Positions 7,419 to 15,616 of a stretch of 64,000 nt of DNA are shown here, piece by piece. How positions within the stretch are numbered: position 1 is the first letter of the stretch; each line of letters starts with the position of its first letter. The stretch lies in NCBI RefSeq assembly GCF_002101555.1, contig NZ_LQOL01000074.1:1-64000 (forward strand), read 5' to 3'. The stretch is from Mycolicibacterium canariasense (GTDB taxonomy: Bacteria; Actinomycetota; Actinomycetes; Mycobacteriales; Mycobacteriaceae). Made by a program: the position numbers and the translations under genes. The notes below the pieces were generated by a model. It was not told the DNA's origin. It was given only the letters and a program-made list of their open reading frames with translations, and did no database searches.

Positions 7419-8504
7419 ATGGGTGATGCAGCACTGACGACCGAACTTGGCCACATCCTGGTGACCGGAGGCTCCGGATTCGTCGGCGCCAACCTGGTCA
7501 CCACGCTGCTGGAACGCGGCCACCAGGTGCGCTCCTTCGACCGGGTCCCGTCTCCCCTGCCGGATCATCCGAAGCTGCAGACCGTCGTCGGAGACATCAC
7601 CGACACCGACGACGTGGCCGAGGCCGTCGCCGGCATCGACACCGTCTTCCACACCGCCGCGATCATCGATCTGATGGGCGGGGCGTCGGTCACCGACGAG
7701 TACCGCAAGCGCAGCTTCTCGGTGAACGTCGAGGGCACCAAGAACCTCGTGCACGCCGGCCAGGCGGCGGGGGTGCGGCGTTTCGTCTACACCGCGTCCA
7801 ACAGCGTGGTGATGGGCGGTCAGGACATTGCCGACGGTGACGAAACCCTGCCGTACACCAACCGGTTCAACGACCTCTACACCGAAACCAAGGTGGTGGC
7901 CGAGAAGTTCGTGCTGACCGAGAACGGCGAGCGGGGCATGCTCACCTGCTCCATCCGCCCCAGCGGCATCTGGGGCCGCGGTGATCAGACGATGTTCCGC
8001 AAGGTCTTCGAGAACGTGCTCGCCGGGCACGTCAAGGTGCTGGTCGGCAACAAGGACATCAAGCTGGACAACTCGTACGTGCACAACCTGATTCACGGAT
8101 TCATCCTGGCCGCGCAGCACTTGGTGCCGGGCGGCACCGCACCCGGCCAGGCGTACTTCATCAACGACGCCGATCCCATCAACATGTTCGAGTTCGCCCG
8201 CCCGGTGCTCGCCGCATGCGGCCGCCCGCTGCCCACCTTCCGGGTGTCCGGCCGGCTGGTGCACAAGGCGATGATGGCCTGGCAGTGGCTGCACTTCAGG
8301 TTCGGGATTCCCGAGCCGTTGATCGAACCCCTTGCGGTGGAACGGCTTTACCTGAACAACTACTTCTCGGTGGCCAAGGCCGAGCGCGATCTGGGGTACC
8401 GGCCGCTGTTCAGCACCGAGCAAGCCATGGCCGAATGCCTGCCTTACTACACCGACCTGTTCCACCAGATGGCGAACAAGGCTACCCAGCCCGCGGCCGT
8501 GTGA
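7419..8504 (+). CDS. 3-beta-hydroxysteroid dehydrogenase/isomerase (Rv1106c type)
   Basis: This 361-residue extended SDR of the 3-beta-HSD family oxidises the 3-beta-hydroxyl of cholesterol-like sterols and isomerises the double bond to give 4-en-3-ones, the entry step of sterol degradation. It shows the NAD site VTGGSGFVGANL near residue 15, the catalytic Tyr-Lys pair in YTETK, and the RPSGIWGRGD motif typical of the family. Its length and order next to xseAB match Rv1106c. A KstR-type operator overlaps its promoter. A hairpin terminator follows, so it is probably transcribed alone. Confidence 0.9.
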   Translation: MGDAALTTELGHILVTGGSGFVGANLVTTLLERGHQVRSFDRVPSPLPDHPKLQTVVGDITDTDDVAEAVAGIDTVFHTAAIIDLMGGASVTDEYRKRSFSVNVEGTKNLVHAGQAAGVRRFVYTASNSVVMGGQDIADGDETLPYTNRFNDLYTETKVVAEKFVLTENGERGMLTCSIRPSGIWGRGDQTMFRKVFENVLAGHVKVLVGNKDIKLDNSYVHNLIHGFILAAQHLVPGGTAPGQAYFINDADPINMFEFARPVLAACGRPLPTFRVSGRLVHKAMMAWQWLHFRFGIPEPLIEPLAVERLYLNNYFSVAKAERDLGYRPLFSTEQAMAECLPYYTDLFHQMANKATQPAAV

Positions 8505-8528
8505 CCGGATCGGGTGCAGAAGATGGAC

Positions 8529-8559
8529 GAGGCCGGCAGTGCTGTAGCACCCCGGCCTC
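8529..8559 (+). terminator. Hairpin terminator after the 3-beta-HSD gene
   Basis: GAGGCCGG (8529-8536) pairs with CCGGCCTC (8552-8559). An inner stem GTGCT/AGCAC fills the loop, and the structure is followed by TGGTTTCTC. Confidence 0.6.
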
Positions 8560-8638
8560 TGGTTTCTCGCTCGGCGTCTACAGTGCCGGGGAAACTTGAC
8601 GTCCAGAATACGGCACCCGGCGACGGCCGACCAAACCG

Positions 8639-9070
8639 TTACCGGCGCGAGACCCCCCGACCGCCCAGAATCGCCCGCAGCATCGGCACACTGAGCGGAT
8701 TGGCGGTGGCCGCGACGGCGGTCAGCACTCGGTATGCATCGAGCTTGGTGGCGCTGGGCGGCACGATGTACAGCAACGAATGCCGGTTGTGCGTACCCAT
8801 CAGGTAGATGGTGTCGCGGGCGATCATCGAGTACGCGTCGATCGCCACCGCGCTGGACCCGCGCATGACGCGGGCGGGTGCGCTGTCCCATTGGGCCGGG
8901 TCATAGAGCACCCGCCGAACCGGGCCGATCCGTAGCCCGAGTACGGCTACCAGATCGGCGAGTCCGGTGCCCAGTTGGCGGTCGGGGGGCCACCACGCGC
9001 CCGCGACGGTACCTTGCAGGCCCGGATAGTTGGACAGGGCCAATCGAGTGGTGCCTGCATCATCGACCAT
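8639..9070 (-). CDS. DUF5994-like protein of unknown function
   Basis: The 143-residue soluble protein contains GAWWPPDRQLGTGLADLVAVL and IGPVRRVLYDPAQWD, which match the DUF5994 family abundant in mycobacteria. Secondary structure looks like mixed sheet and helix. No catalytic motif is apparent and no function is known. It lies alone between two steroid-type dehydrogenase loci, on the opposite strand. Start is ATG 9070 without a strong ribosome binding site. The 285 bp upstream, to the next gene, contain only the KstR-type box of that gene. Confidence 0.7.
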   Translation of the reverse strand: MVDDAGTTRLALSNYPGLQGTVAGAWWPPDRQLGTGLADLVAVLGLRIGPVRRVLYDPAQWDSAPARVMRGSSAVAIDAYSMIARDTIYLMGTHNRHSLLYIVPPSATKLDAYRVLTAVAATANPLSVPMLRAILGGRGVSRR

Positions 9071-9323
9071 CGACGACGATGTTCCCGTCTACCGGTAGAT
9101 CAACCGCAGATGGTGTCCGATAACTCGGCACTCGACAAACCCACGATGCTGCCAGCCTAGCAAATTGGCCGCTCAGCACCGGCGCACGCTGCGGCCGCCG
9201 TAACGGCTTGGTGTACAACAGCGTTCGCGCGGCCCGAAGCCTCCGGCCTGGCCGCGCAGCGTCCCGATGTGTCGACTCGCCCGGCTCGATCTGCAAATGC
9301 GGTGCGCATCCGTTCGCTAGGGT

Positions 9324-9337
9324 TGGAACACGTTCTA
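9324..9337. promoter_or_regulatory. KstR-type operator before the second dehydrogenase operon
   Basis: TGGAACACGTTCTA matches TNNAACNNGTTNNA with five of six arm positions symmetric. It ends 18 bp before the ATG at 9356, close enough to overlap the promoter. Confidence 0.7.
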
Positions 9338-9355
9338 ATCCCCGACGGAGGGCCC

Positions 9356-10423
9356 ATGACCGACACCGTGCTGGTAACCGGCGCCTTCGGGCTGGTCGGG
9401 TCGGCCACCGTGCGCCGGCTGATCGCCGACGGCCACCGGGTGGTGGCCACCGATCTCGATACTCCCGCCAACCGCAAGGCGGCGGCCGCGCTCCCCGCCG
9501 GGGTGACGGTGCGCTGGGCCGATCTCACCGACCCGGCCGCCGTCGGCGCGCTGGTGTCCGAGACGGCACCGTCGGCCATCGTCCACCTGGCCGCGGTCAT
9601 CCCACCGTTCATCTACCAGCGCCGCAGTCTGGCCGAGAAGGTCAACGTCGGCGCCACTGCCACCCTGCTGGCGGCGGCCGAAAAACTAGCCGGCCCACCA
9701 CGATTCGTCCTGGCCTCGAGCGTCGCGGTATACGGCTCCCGCAATCCGCACACGCAGACCGGGCTGCTCACCTCGGACACCCCGGTCAATCCGGCCGACA
9801 TCTACGGCGACCACAAGGTCAGAGCCGAGGCGCTGGTGCGGTCGTCCGCACTGGACTGGGTGATCCTGCGGCTCGGCGGTGTCCTGACGGCCAACCCGGG
9901 CTCCTACGTGAACATGGACAACTTCTTCTTCGAGGGCATGCTGCCCACCGACGGTCGGCTGCAGACCGTCGACGTGCGCGATGTCGCCTCCGCATTCGCC
10001 GCCGCCACCACCGCCGACGCCGTCGGGGAAACCCTGTTGATCGGCGGCGACGGCACCCACCGGCTGCTGCAGGGCGAGGTGGCCGCGGCGATGGCCGCCG
10101 CCATGGGCCTGGTCGGTGGATTGCCCACCGGGCTCAAGGGCGACCCGCGCAACGACGACGGCTGGTTCGCCACCGATTGGATGGACACCGCCAGGGCGCA
10201 GGAAGCGCTTGGCTTCCAACATCATTCCTGGCCGCAGATGCTCATCGAGACCGCCGAGAATGCCGGTATCAAACGTCCGCTGCTGCGGCTGATCGCGCCG
10301 TTGGCCCGCCAGATCCTGCAGCGCCGCACGGCGTATCACGGCACCGGCCGCCGGTACGCCGATCCCTGGGAAGCGATCAAGGCCAAGTGGGGCGATCCAC
10401 GCCCGGACGGGAGCCGGCCATGA
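9356..10423 (+). CDS. NAD-dependent epimerase/dehydratase family protein, probably steroid-related
   Basis: The 355-residue extended SDR has the Rossmann motif VTGAFGLVGSATV near residue 7, an SSVAVYG active-site strand and a YGDHK Tyr-x-x-x-Lys pair. It resembles 3-beta-HSD and UDP-sugar epimerases. Because a KstR-type box lies immediately upstream and the true 3-beta-HSD is adjacent, I infer a role on sterol or steroid hydroxyls, not on sugars. The ATG at 9356 is preferred over an upstream in-frame ATG at 9269, since GGAGG precedes it and the operator would otherwise be inside the gene. Its TGA overlaps the next ATG. Confidence 0.78.
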   Translation: MTDTVLVTGAFGLVGSATVRRLIADGHRVVATDLDTPANRKAAAALPAGVTVRWADLTDPAAVGALVSETAPSAIVHLAAVIPPFIYQRRSLAEKVNVGATATLLAAAEKLAGPPRFVLASSVAVYGSRNPHTQTGLLTSDTPVNPADIYGDHKVRAEALVRSSALDWVILRLGGVLTANPGSYVNMDNFFFEGMLPTDGRLQTVDVRDVASAFAAATTADAVGETLLIGGDGTHRLLQGEVAAAMAAAMGLVGGLPTGLKGDPRNDDGWFATDWMDTARAQEALGFQHHSWPQMLIETAENAGIKRPLLRLIAPLARQILQRRTAYHGTGRRYADPWEAIKAKWGDPRPDGSRP

Positions 10424-11184
10424 CCACCCCCACGCCTCGATCGGCCGTCGTCATCGGTGGCGCCTCCGGTATCGGGTGGGCCGCGGCCCGGGCGCTGGCC
10501 GCCGGCGGGTACCGCGTCGTCATCGCCGACCGCAACGCCGGCGGCGCGCACGCCCGCGCCGCCGAGCTCGGCACGCCGCACACCGGCGTCGTCGCCGATG
10601 TCACCGACGAAGACTCCGTCGCAACGCTTTTCGAGAACTGCACCGACGTCGCCGCCGTGGTGAACTGTGCGGGCTTCTCCAATATCGGCCTCATCGTGGA
10701 CATGCCGGCCGAGGACTTCCGCGCCGTTGTCGACGTGTGCCTCAACGGCGCGTTCATCGTGGCCAAGCACGCCGGCCGGCGCCTCGTGGAGGGTGGCTCG
10801 CTGGTGTCGGTCTCCTCGCTGAACGGACGGCAGCCGGCGGCGGGGATGAGCGCCTACTGCGCGGCCAAGGCCGGGTTGTCCATGCTGACCCAGGTGGCCG
10901 CACTGGAATTCGCGCCACGCGGGATCAGGGTCAACGCCGTCGCCCCCGGTTTCGTGCACACCCCGCTCACCGAAGGCGCCGCCCTGGTGCCCGGTGTCGT
11001 CGAGGACTACGTCGAGAACACCCCGCTGGGCCGGGCCGGCACCCCCGAGGACGTCGCCGAGGCCGTCATGTTTCTCACCGCGGCGTCGTGGCTCACCGGC
11101 GAGGTGCTCGATCTCAACGGCGGCGCCCATCTCCGGCGCTACCCCGATCTGCTCGGGCATATCCAGAAACTCGCGGCGCAGTGA
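10420..11184 (+). CDS. Short-chain dehydrogenase/reductase
   Basis: The 254-residue classical SDR shows the cofactor motif GGASGIG near residue 12, a catalytic Ser in SVSSLNG, and YCAAK as the Tyr-x-x-x-Lys pair. PGFVHTPL is the usual segment after the active site. The D in IADRN after strand beta-2 suggests NAD rather than NADP. The start ATG overlaps the previous stop (ATGA), so it is cotranscribed with the epimerase-like gene and falls under the same KstR-type box. A hydroxysteroid or related alcohol is a plausible substrate, but this is not shown by the sequence. Confidence 0.82.
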   Translation: MTTPTPRSAVVIGGASGIGWAAARALAAGGYRVVIADRNAGGAHARAAELGTPHTGVVADVTDEDSVATLFENCTDVAAVVNCAGFSNIGLIVDMPAEDFRAVVDVCLNGAFIVAKHAGRRLVEGGSLVSVSSLNGRQPAAGMSAYCAAKAGLSMLTQVAALEFAPRGIRVNAVAPGFVHTPLTEGAALVPGVVEDYVENTPLGRAGTPEDVAEAVMFLTAASWLTGEVLDLNGGAHLRRYPDLLGHIQKLAAQ

Positions 11185-11205
11185 CCGATCAGGTGAGATA
11201 GCCCT

Positions 11206-12411
11206 GTGAATACCGAGTTCACCGTCACCCAGAAGCGGGCGCTGGCCATCGCGACCGTGGTCGCCATCGCCTTCGGGGCGTACTTCCTGCGCGGCTTTTT
11301 CATCCTGATCGTGGTGGCCGCGGTGGTGGCATACCTGTTCGACCCGCTCTACACCCGGTTGAACAAGCACGTCGGCAGCGGCCTGTCCGCGACGCTGACC
11401 CTGCTCGCCGCGCTGGCCATCGTGATCGTCCCGATCGCCGGTGCCGTGGCCATCGGCGTCGTGCAGATCGGCGTGATGGTCCGCAGCGTCACCGACTGGG
11501 TGGGCAAGACCGACCTCAGTTCGCTCGGCGATCGGGGACTGCGGATGGTCAATGAACTGCTGGACCGGGTGCCGTTCCTGCGGGACACCGACGTCACCCC
11601 CGAGTCGCTGCAGAAATGGGTGGCGACGTTCGCGCAGCGCGCCGGACAGTGGGGCCTGGAGTTCTTGCAGAGCGCGGCGGGCGGCTTGTTCGGCGGCCTG
11701 ACCGCCGCCGTCATCTTCCTCTACGTCTTCATCTCGATGCTGGTCAAAGGCGACGAACTGCGGCTGTTGATCCGCCGGCTCAATCCGCTCGGCGAGGAGG
11801 TCACCGACCTGTACCTGGCCAAGATGGCGGCCATGGTCCGCGGCACCGTGCAGGGCCAGTTCGTCATTGCCCTGGCCCAGGGCGTGGCCGGCGCCATCTC
11901 CATCTACATCGCCGGATTCCACGAGGGATTCTTCATCTTCGCCCTGCTGCTGTCGGCGTTGTCGGTCATCCCGCTCGGCGGCGGCATCGTGACCATCCCG
12001 TTCGGGATCGGGATGGCGGTGTTCGGCAATATCGGCGGCGGCATCTTCGTCGTCGCGTTCCACCTGCTGGTGGTCACCAATATCGACAATGTGCTGCGGC
12101 CGATCCTGGTACCCAAGGAAGCCAAGCTTGATTCGGCGCTGATGCTGCTGTCGGTGTTCGCCGGGATCACCATGTTCGGTTTTCTCGGCATCGTGATCGG
12201 TCCGGTCGTGATGATCGTCATCGTCACCACCATCAGCGTGTACCTGTGGGTGTACAAGGGCGTGCCGATGGACGTGGGTACCGAGGACGACGACGAGCCG
12301 AAACGGCCCGGCCGGCTCAGCCGGCTGATCGCCTACGCGCGGCTGGCCGCCCGACGGACCCGGCCCGGTATCCCGGCACCGGCCAGTTCACCGCCGGTCG
12401 CCGGAGACTAG
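11206..12411 (+). CDS. AI-2E family transporter-like permease (Rv1101c type)
   Basis: The 401-residue membrane protein has about eight hydrophobic segments, in the PerM/AI-2E exporter family layout. Two helices come near the N-terminus (residues 12-50), one at 60-85, a soluble stretch to about 150, then a compact bundle with the family motif NIDNVLRPILVPK. A charged cytoplasmic C-terminus follows. Family members have been linked to export, cell-envelope stability and ion tolerance; the substrate is unknown here. GTG 11206 is preceded by AGGTGAGA. Its end overlaps the convergent DUF4245 gene by 4 bp. Confidence 0.85.
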   Translation: MNTEFTVTQKRALAIATVVAIAFGAYFLRGFFILIVVAAVVAYLFDPLYTRLNKHVGSGLSATLTLLAALAIVIVPIAGAVAIGVVQIGVMVRSVTDWVGKTDLSSLGDRGLRMVNELLDRVPFLRDTDVTPESLQKWVATFAQRAGQWGLEFLQSAAGGLFGGLTAAVIFLYVFISMLVKGDELRLLIRRLNPLGEEVTDLYLAKMAAMVRGTVQGQFVIALAQGVAGAISIYIAGFHEGFFIFALLLSALSVIPLGGGIVTIPFGIGMAVFGNIGGGIFVVAFHLLVVTNIDNVLRPILVPKEAKLDSALMLLSVFAGITMFGFLGIVIGPVVMIVIVTTISVYLWVYKGVPMDVGTEDDDEPKRPGRLSRLIAYARLAARRTRPGIPAPASSPPVAGD

Positions 12412-13055
12412 GCCGGCAGCGGCTTTGCGGTCTGCGCCGCCTTGGCCAGCACCCGGAATTCGTCGGCGCTGCCGGCGCCGGTGATGGCCAGCTGTGCACC
12501 ATCCCCCAGCCGCGTCGTCCACACCGGCTCGCCCTCACCGGCCTCGTAGACCACCCACTTCACGCCGTCCACATCCTGCGCGCCGGTGGGCACCAGGTCG
12601 GTGTTGATCGAGGCGACCAGCGCGTTCTCGTCGGCGTTGCTCTGCGTCAGGGACAGATACATCCCGCTCGGCGTCAGGTAGCCCACCCGCGAGGTCACCG
12701 CGCGGACCTTCTGTCCGGTCGCTGCGTCGACGCGGCCGCCGTCGATCCCGCCCCGCGCACCGGAGTTCGCCGTCCAACCCTGGGGCAGCGTCGGCAACCG
12801 GACCGGGATCTTCAGCGCGGCGGCGTCGGCCTTCAGCGCGGCCGACGCGTCGTAGTTCGGGGCGGGCCCCGCACCCGGACCGCTGGGCTGGAACGAGCAC
12901 ATCCCCAGAACCCCCGCCAGCACCACGCAGGCCAGCACCAACGGCGCCATCGACCAGAACATGTCGCGGCCGTCCTGCAACAGCCGATCCTTGGCGGGCG
13001 CGGGCACCGGCACCACGATCGGCGTGTCGGTATCCGGGTCCCGCGGGGTACTCAT
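12408..13055 (-). CDS. DUF4245 membrane-anchored protein (Rv1100 type)
   Basis: The 215-residue protein has a single N-terminal membrane anchor (about residues 36-55) preceded by a short cytoplasmic Pro/Asp-rich segment, then an extracytoplasmic domain of about 150 residues. The segment LPQGWTANSGARGG and the C-terminal region match DUF4245 proteins of actinobacteria. No catalytic residues are evident. ATG 13055 is taken as start. An upstream in-frame start at 13079 would reach into the 38-bp gap shared with the divergent glpX gene. Confidence 0.78.
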   Translation of the reverse strand: MSTPRDPDTDTPIVVPVPAPAKDRLLQDGRDMFWSMAPLVLACVVLAGVLGMCSFQPSGPGAGPAPNYDASAALKADAAALKIPVRLPTLPQGWTANSGARGGIDGGRVDAATGQKVRAVTSRVGYLTPSGMYLSLTQSNADENALVASINTDLVPTGAQDVDGVKWVVYEAGEGEPVWTTRLGDGAQLAITGAGSADEFRVLAKAAQTAKPLPA

Positions 13056-13093
13056 GCCAGCCAGTATCCCAGTTCCCAAACTGAGAGCCGCTA

Positions 13094-14140
13094 ATGGGAC
13101 AATCTGCAGCTATGACGCCTACGCGCCGGGAAGCGCCGGACCGCAACCTTGCCCTCGAACTCGTCCGTGTCACCGAGGCCGGGGCCATGGCCGCCGGTCG
13201 ATGGGTGGGCCGCGGGGACAAGGAAGGCGGGGACGGGGCCGCCGTCGACGCCATGCGCGAGCTGGTGAACTCGGTCTCGATGCGCGGTGTGGTGGTCATC
13301 GGCGAGGGCGAGAAGGACAACGCCCCCATGCTCTACAACGGCGAAGAGGTCGGCAACGGCGACGGGCCGGACTGCGATTTCGCCGTCGACCCGGTCGACG
13401 GCACCACCCTGATGAGCAAGGGCATGCCCAATGCCATCTCGGTGCTGGCGGTGGCCGAACGCGGCGCGATGTTCGACCCGTCTGCGGTGTTCTACATGAA
13501 CAAGATCGCCGGTGGACCCGACATCGCCGACTTCATCGACATCACCTCCCCGATCGCGGCCAACATCCAGCGCATCGCCAAGGTCCGCAAGGCGTCGGTC
13601 TCCGACATCACCGTCTGCATCCTGGACCGTCCGCGGCACACCAAGCTGATGGCCGAGGTCCGCGAGGCCGGGGCGCGGATCCGGCTGATCTCCGACGGCG
13701 ATGTCGCGGGTGCGATCTCGGCCTGCCGGCCGGATTCGGGAACCGACCTGCTGGCCGGTATCGGCGGTACCCCCGAAGGCATCATCACCGCGGCCGCGAT
13801 CCGCTGCATGGGCGGCGAGATCCAGGCCACCCTCGCGCCGACCGACGACGAGGAACGCCAGAAGGCCATCGACCGCGGTCACGACCTGGACCGGGTGCTG
13901 ACCACCAAGGATCTGGTGTCCGGCGAGAACGTCTTCTTCTGTGCCACCGGTGTCACCGACGGCGATCTGCTCAAGGGTGTGCGCTACTTCGGCGGCGGCT
14001 GCACCACGCAGTCGATCGTGATGCGGTCGAAGTCCGGGACCGTCCGGATGATCGACGCCTACCACCGGCTCTCCAAGCTCAACGAGTACTCCGCGGTGGA
14101 CTTCACCGGGGACAAGTCCGCGGCCTATCCGCTCCCCTAA
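13094..14140 (+). CDS. glpX: Fructose-1,6-bisphosphatase class II
   Basis: GlpX dephosphorylates fructose 1,6-bisphosphate and is the only essential gluconeogenic FBPase known in mycobacteria. The 348-residue protein contains GRGDKEGGDGAAVDAMR, VVIGEGEKDNAPML and the metal/phosphate motif DPVDGTTLMSKG. SGTDLLAGIGGTPEG binds the sugar phosphate. The next gene encodes fumarase, 12 bp away, so both TCA-cycle and gluconeogenic enzymes may be coexpressed. An alternative ATG at 13112 is 18 bp downstream. GAGAG at 13083-13087 favours the first ATG, but not strongly. Confidence 0.95.
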   Translation: MGQSAAMTPTRREAPDRNLALELVRVTEAGAMAAGRWVGRGDKEGGDGAAVDAMRELVNSVSMRGVVVIGEGEKDNAPMLYNGEEVGNGDGPDCDFAVDPVDGTTLMSKGMPNAISVLAVAERGAMFDPSAVFYMNKIAGGPDIADFIDITSPIAANIQRIAKVRKASVSDITVCILDRPRHTKLMAEVREAGARIRLISDGDVAGAISACRPDSGTDLLAGIGGTPEGIITAAAIRCMGGEIQATLAPTDDEERQKAIDRGHDLDRVLTTKDLVSGENVFFCATGVTDGDLLKGVRYFGGGCTTQSIVMRSKSGTVRMIDAYHRLSKLNEYSAVDFTGDKSAAYPLP

Positions 14141-14152
14141 GAAAGGCAATTG

Positions 14153-15565
14153 ATGACCGACAGCGCAGTCGACGGCGAGTACCGCATCGAGCACGACACC
14201 ATGGGCGAGGTCCGGGTTCCGGCCAAAGCCCTGTGGCGGGCCCAGACGCAGCGGGCGGTGGAGAATTTCCCGATCTCGTTCCGCGGCCTGGAGCGCACCC
14301 AGATCCGTGCCCTGGGCCTGCTCAAAGGCGCCTGCGCACAGGTGAACAAGGATCTCGGGCTGCTCGCAGCGGAGAAGGCCGACGCGATCATCGCCGCGGC
14401 CGGTGAGATCGCCGACGGGCTGCACGACGACCAGTTCCCCATCGACGTCTTCCAGACCGGTTCGGGCACCAGCTCGAACATGAACGCCAATGAGGTGATC
14501 GCCTCCATCGCGGCGGCCAACGGCGTGACGGTGCACCCCAACGACGACGTCAACATGTCGCAGAGCTCCAACGACACTTTCCCCACCGCGACCCACATCG
14601 CGGCCACCGAAGCCGCCGTGCGCCACCTGATTCCGGCGCTGGAGATCCTGCACGAGTCGCTGGCGGCCAAGGCCAAGCAGTGGCGCACCGTGGTGAAGTC
14701 CGGCCGCACGCACCTGATGGACGCGGTCCCGGTGACCCTGGGTCAGGAGTTCGGCGGCTACGCCCGCCAGGTCGAGGCCGGCATCGAACGGGTCAAGGCC
14801 ACGCTGCCCCGGCTCGGCGAGTTGGCCATCGGTGGCACCGCCGTCGGCACCGGGCTCAACGCCCCGGACGGGTTCGGCGCCAAGGTGGTCGAGGTGCTGG
14901 TGGCTCAGACCGGTATCGCCGAATTGCGCACCGCCAAGGACTCTTTCGAGGCGCAGGCGGCCCGCGACGGTCTGGTCGAGGCATCCGGCGCGCTGAAGAC
15001 GATCGCGGCGTCGCTGACCAAGATCGCCAACGATGTGCGCTGGATGGGTTCCGGCCCGCTGACCGGCCTGGGCGAGATCCAGCTGCCGGACCTGCAGCCG
15101 GGCAGTTCGATCATGCCTGGCAAGGTGAATCCCGTTTTGCCCGAGGCGGTTACCCAGGTGGCCGCCCAGGTCATCGGCAACGACGCCGCCGTCACCGTCG
15201 GCGGCCTGTCCGGCGCCTTCGAGCTGAACGTGTACATCCCGATGATGGCGCGCAATGTGCTGGAGTCGTTCACCCTGCTGTCGAATGTGTCGAAGTTGTT
15301 CGCCACCAAGTGCATCGACGGCCTGGTGGCCAACGAGGCGCACCTGCGCGAGCTGGCCGAGTCGTCGCCGTCCATCGTGACGCCGCTGAACTCGGCGATC
15401 GGCTACGAAGAAGCGGCCAAGGTCGCCAAGGAAGCCTTGAAGGAACGCAAGACGATCCGCCAGACCGTCATCGACCGCGGCCTGATCGGCGACAAGCTCT
15501 CCGAGGCCGAACTGGACAAGCGCCTCGACGTGCTGGCCATGGCCAAGGTGAAGCCGGGCGAGTAA
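14153..15565 (+). CDS. fum: Class II fumarate hydratase
   Basis: Fumarase C interconverts fumarate and malate in the TCA cycle as a homotetramer without an iron-sulfur cluster. The 470-residue protein carries GSGTSSNMNANEV, SSNDTFPTATH, the catalytic-base loop region SGRTHLMDAVP and the superfamily signature GSSIMPGKVNP. Class I iron-sulfur fumarase motifs are absent. ATG 14153 has AAAGG six bases upstream; a TTG directly before it could also be used. It follows glpX closely on the same strand. Confidence 0.95.
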   Translation: MTDSAVDGEYRIEHDTMGEVRVPAKALWRAQTQRAVENFPISFRGLERTQIRALGLLKGACAQVNKDLGLLAAEKADAIIAAAGEIADGLHDDQFPIDVFQTGSGTSSNMNANEVIASIAAANGVTVHPNDDVNMSQSSNDTFPTATHIAATEAAVRHLIPALEILHESLAAKAKQWRTVVKSGRTHLMDAVPVTLGQEFGGYARQVEAGIERVKATLPRLGELAIGGTAVGTGLNAPDGFGAKVVEVLVAQTGIAELRTAKDSFEAQAARDGLVEASGALKTIAASLTKIANDVRWMGSGPLTGLGEIQLPDLQPGSSIMPGKVNPVLPEAVTQVAAQVIGNDAAVTVGGLSGAFELNVYIPMMARNVLESFTLLSNVSKLFATKCIDGLVANEAHLRELAESSPSIVTPLNSAIGYEEAAKVAKEALKERKTIRQTVIDRGLIGDKLSEAELDKRLDVLAMAKVKPGE

Positions 15566-15581
15566 CGAAGTTTCGCCGAGT

Positions 15582-15616
15582 GTGGACGTCGCGGCGGTTG
15601 TCGCCGCGACGTTCAC
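15582..15616. terminator. Strong hairpin between convergent fum and antiporter genes
   Basis: ACGTCGCGGCG (15586-15596) and CGCCGCGACGT (15602-15612) form an 11-bp perfect stem around GTTGT. Four more pairs including one G-U extend it on both sides. It begins 16 bp after the fum stop and touches the antiporter stop. There is no T-tract, as is common for mycobacterial terminators. Confidence 0.65.

Noticed and set aside
10336..12063. Minus-strand open frame of 575 codons opposite the SDR and AI-2E genes
   Set aside because: The translation is a histidine/aspartate/arginine-rich mirror of real codons, and both sense genes have full catalytic or membrane signatures.
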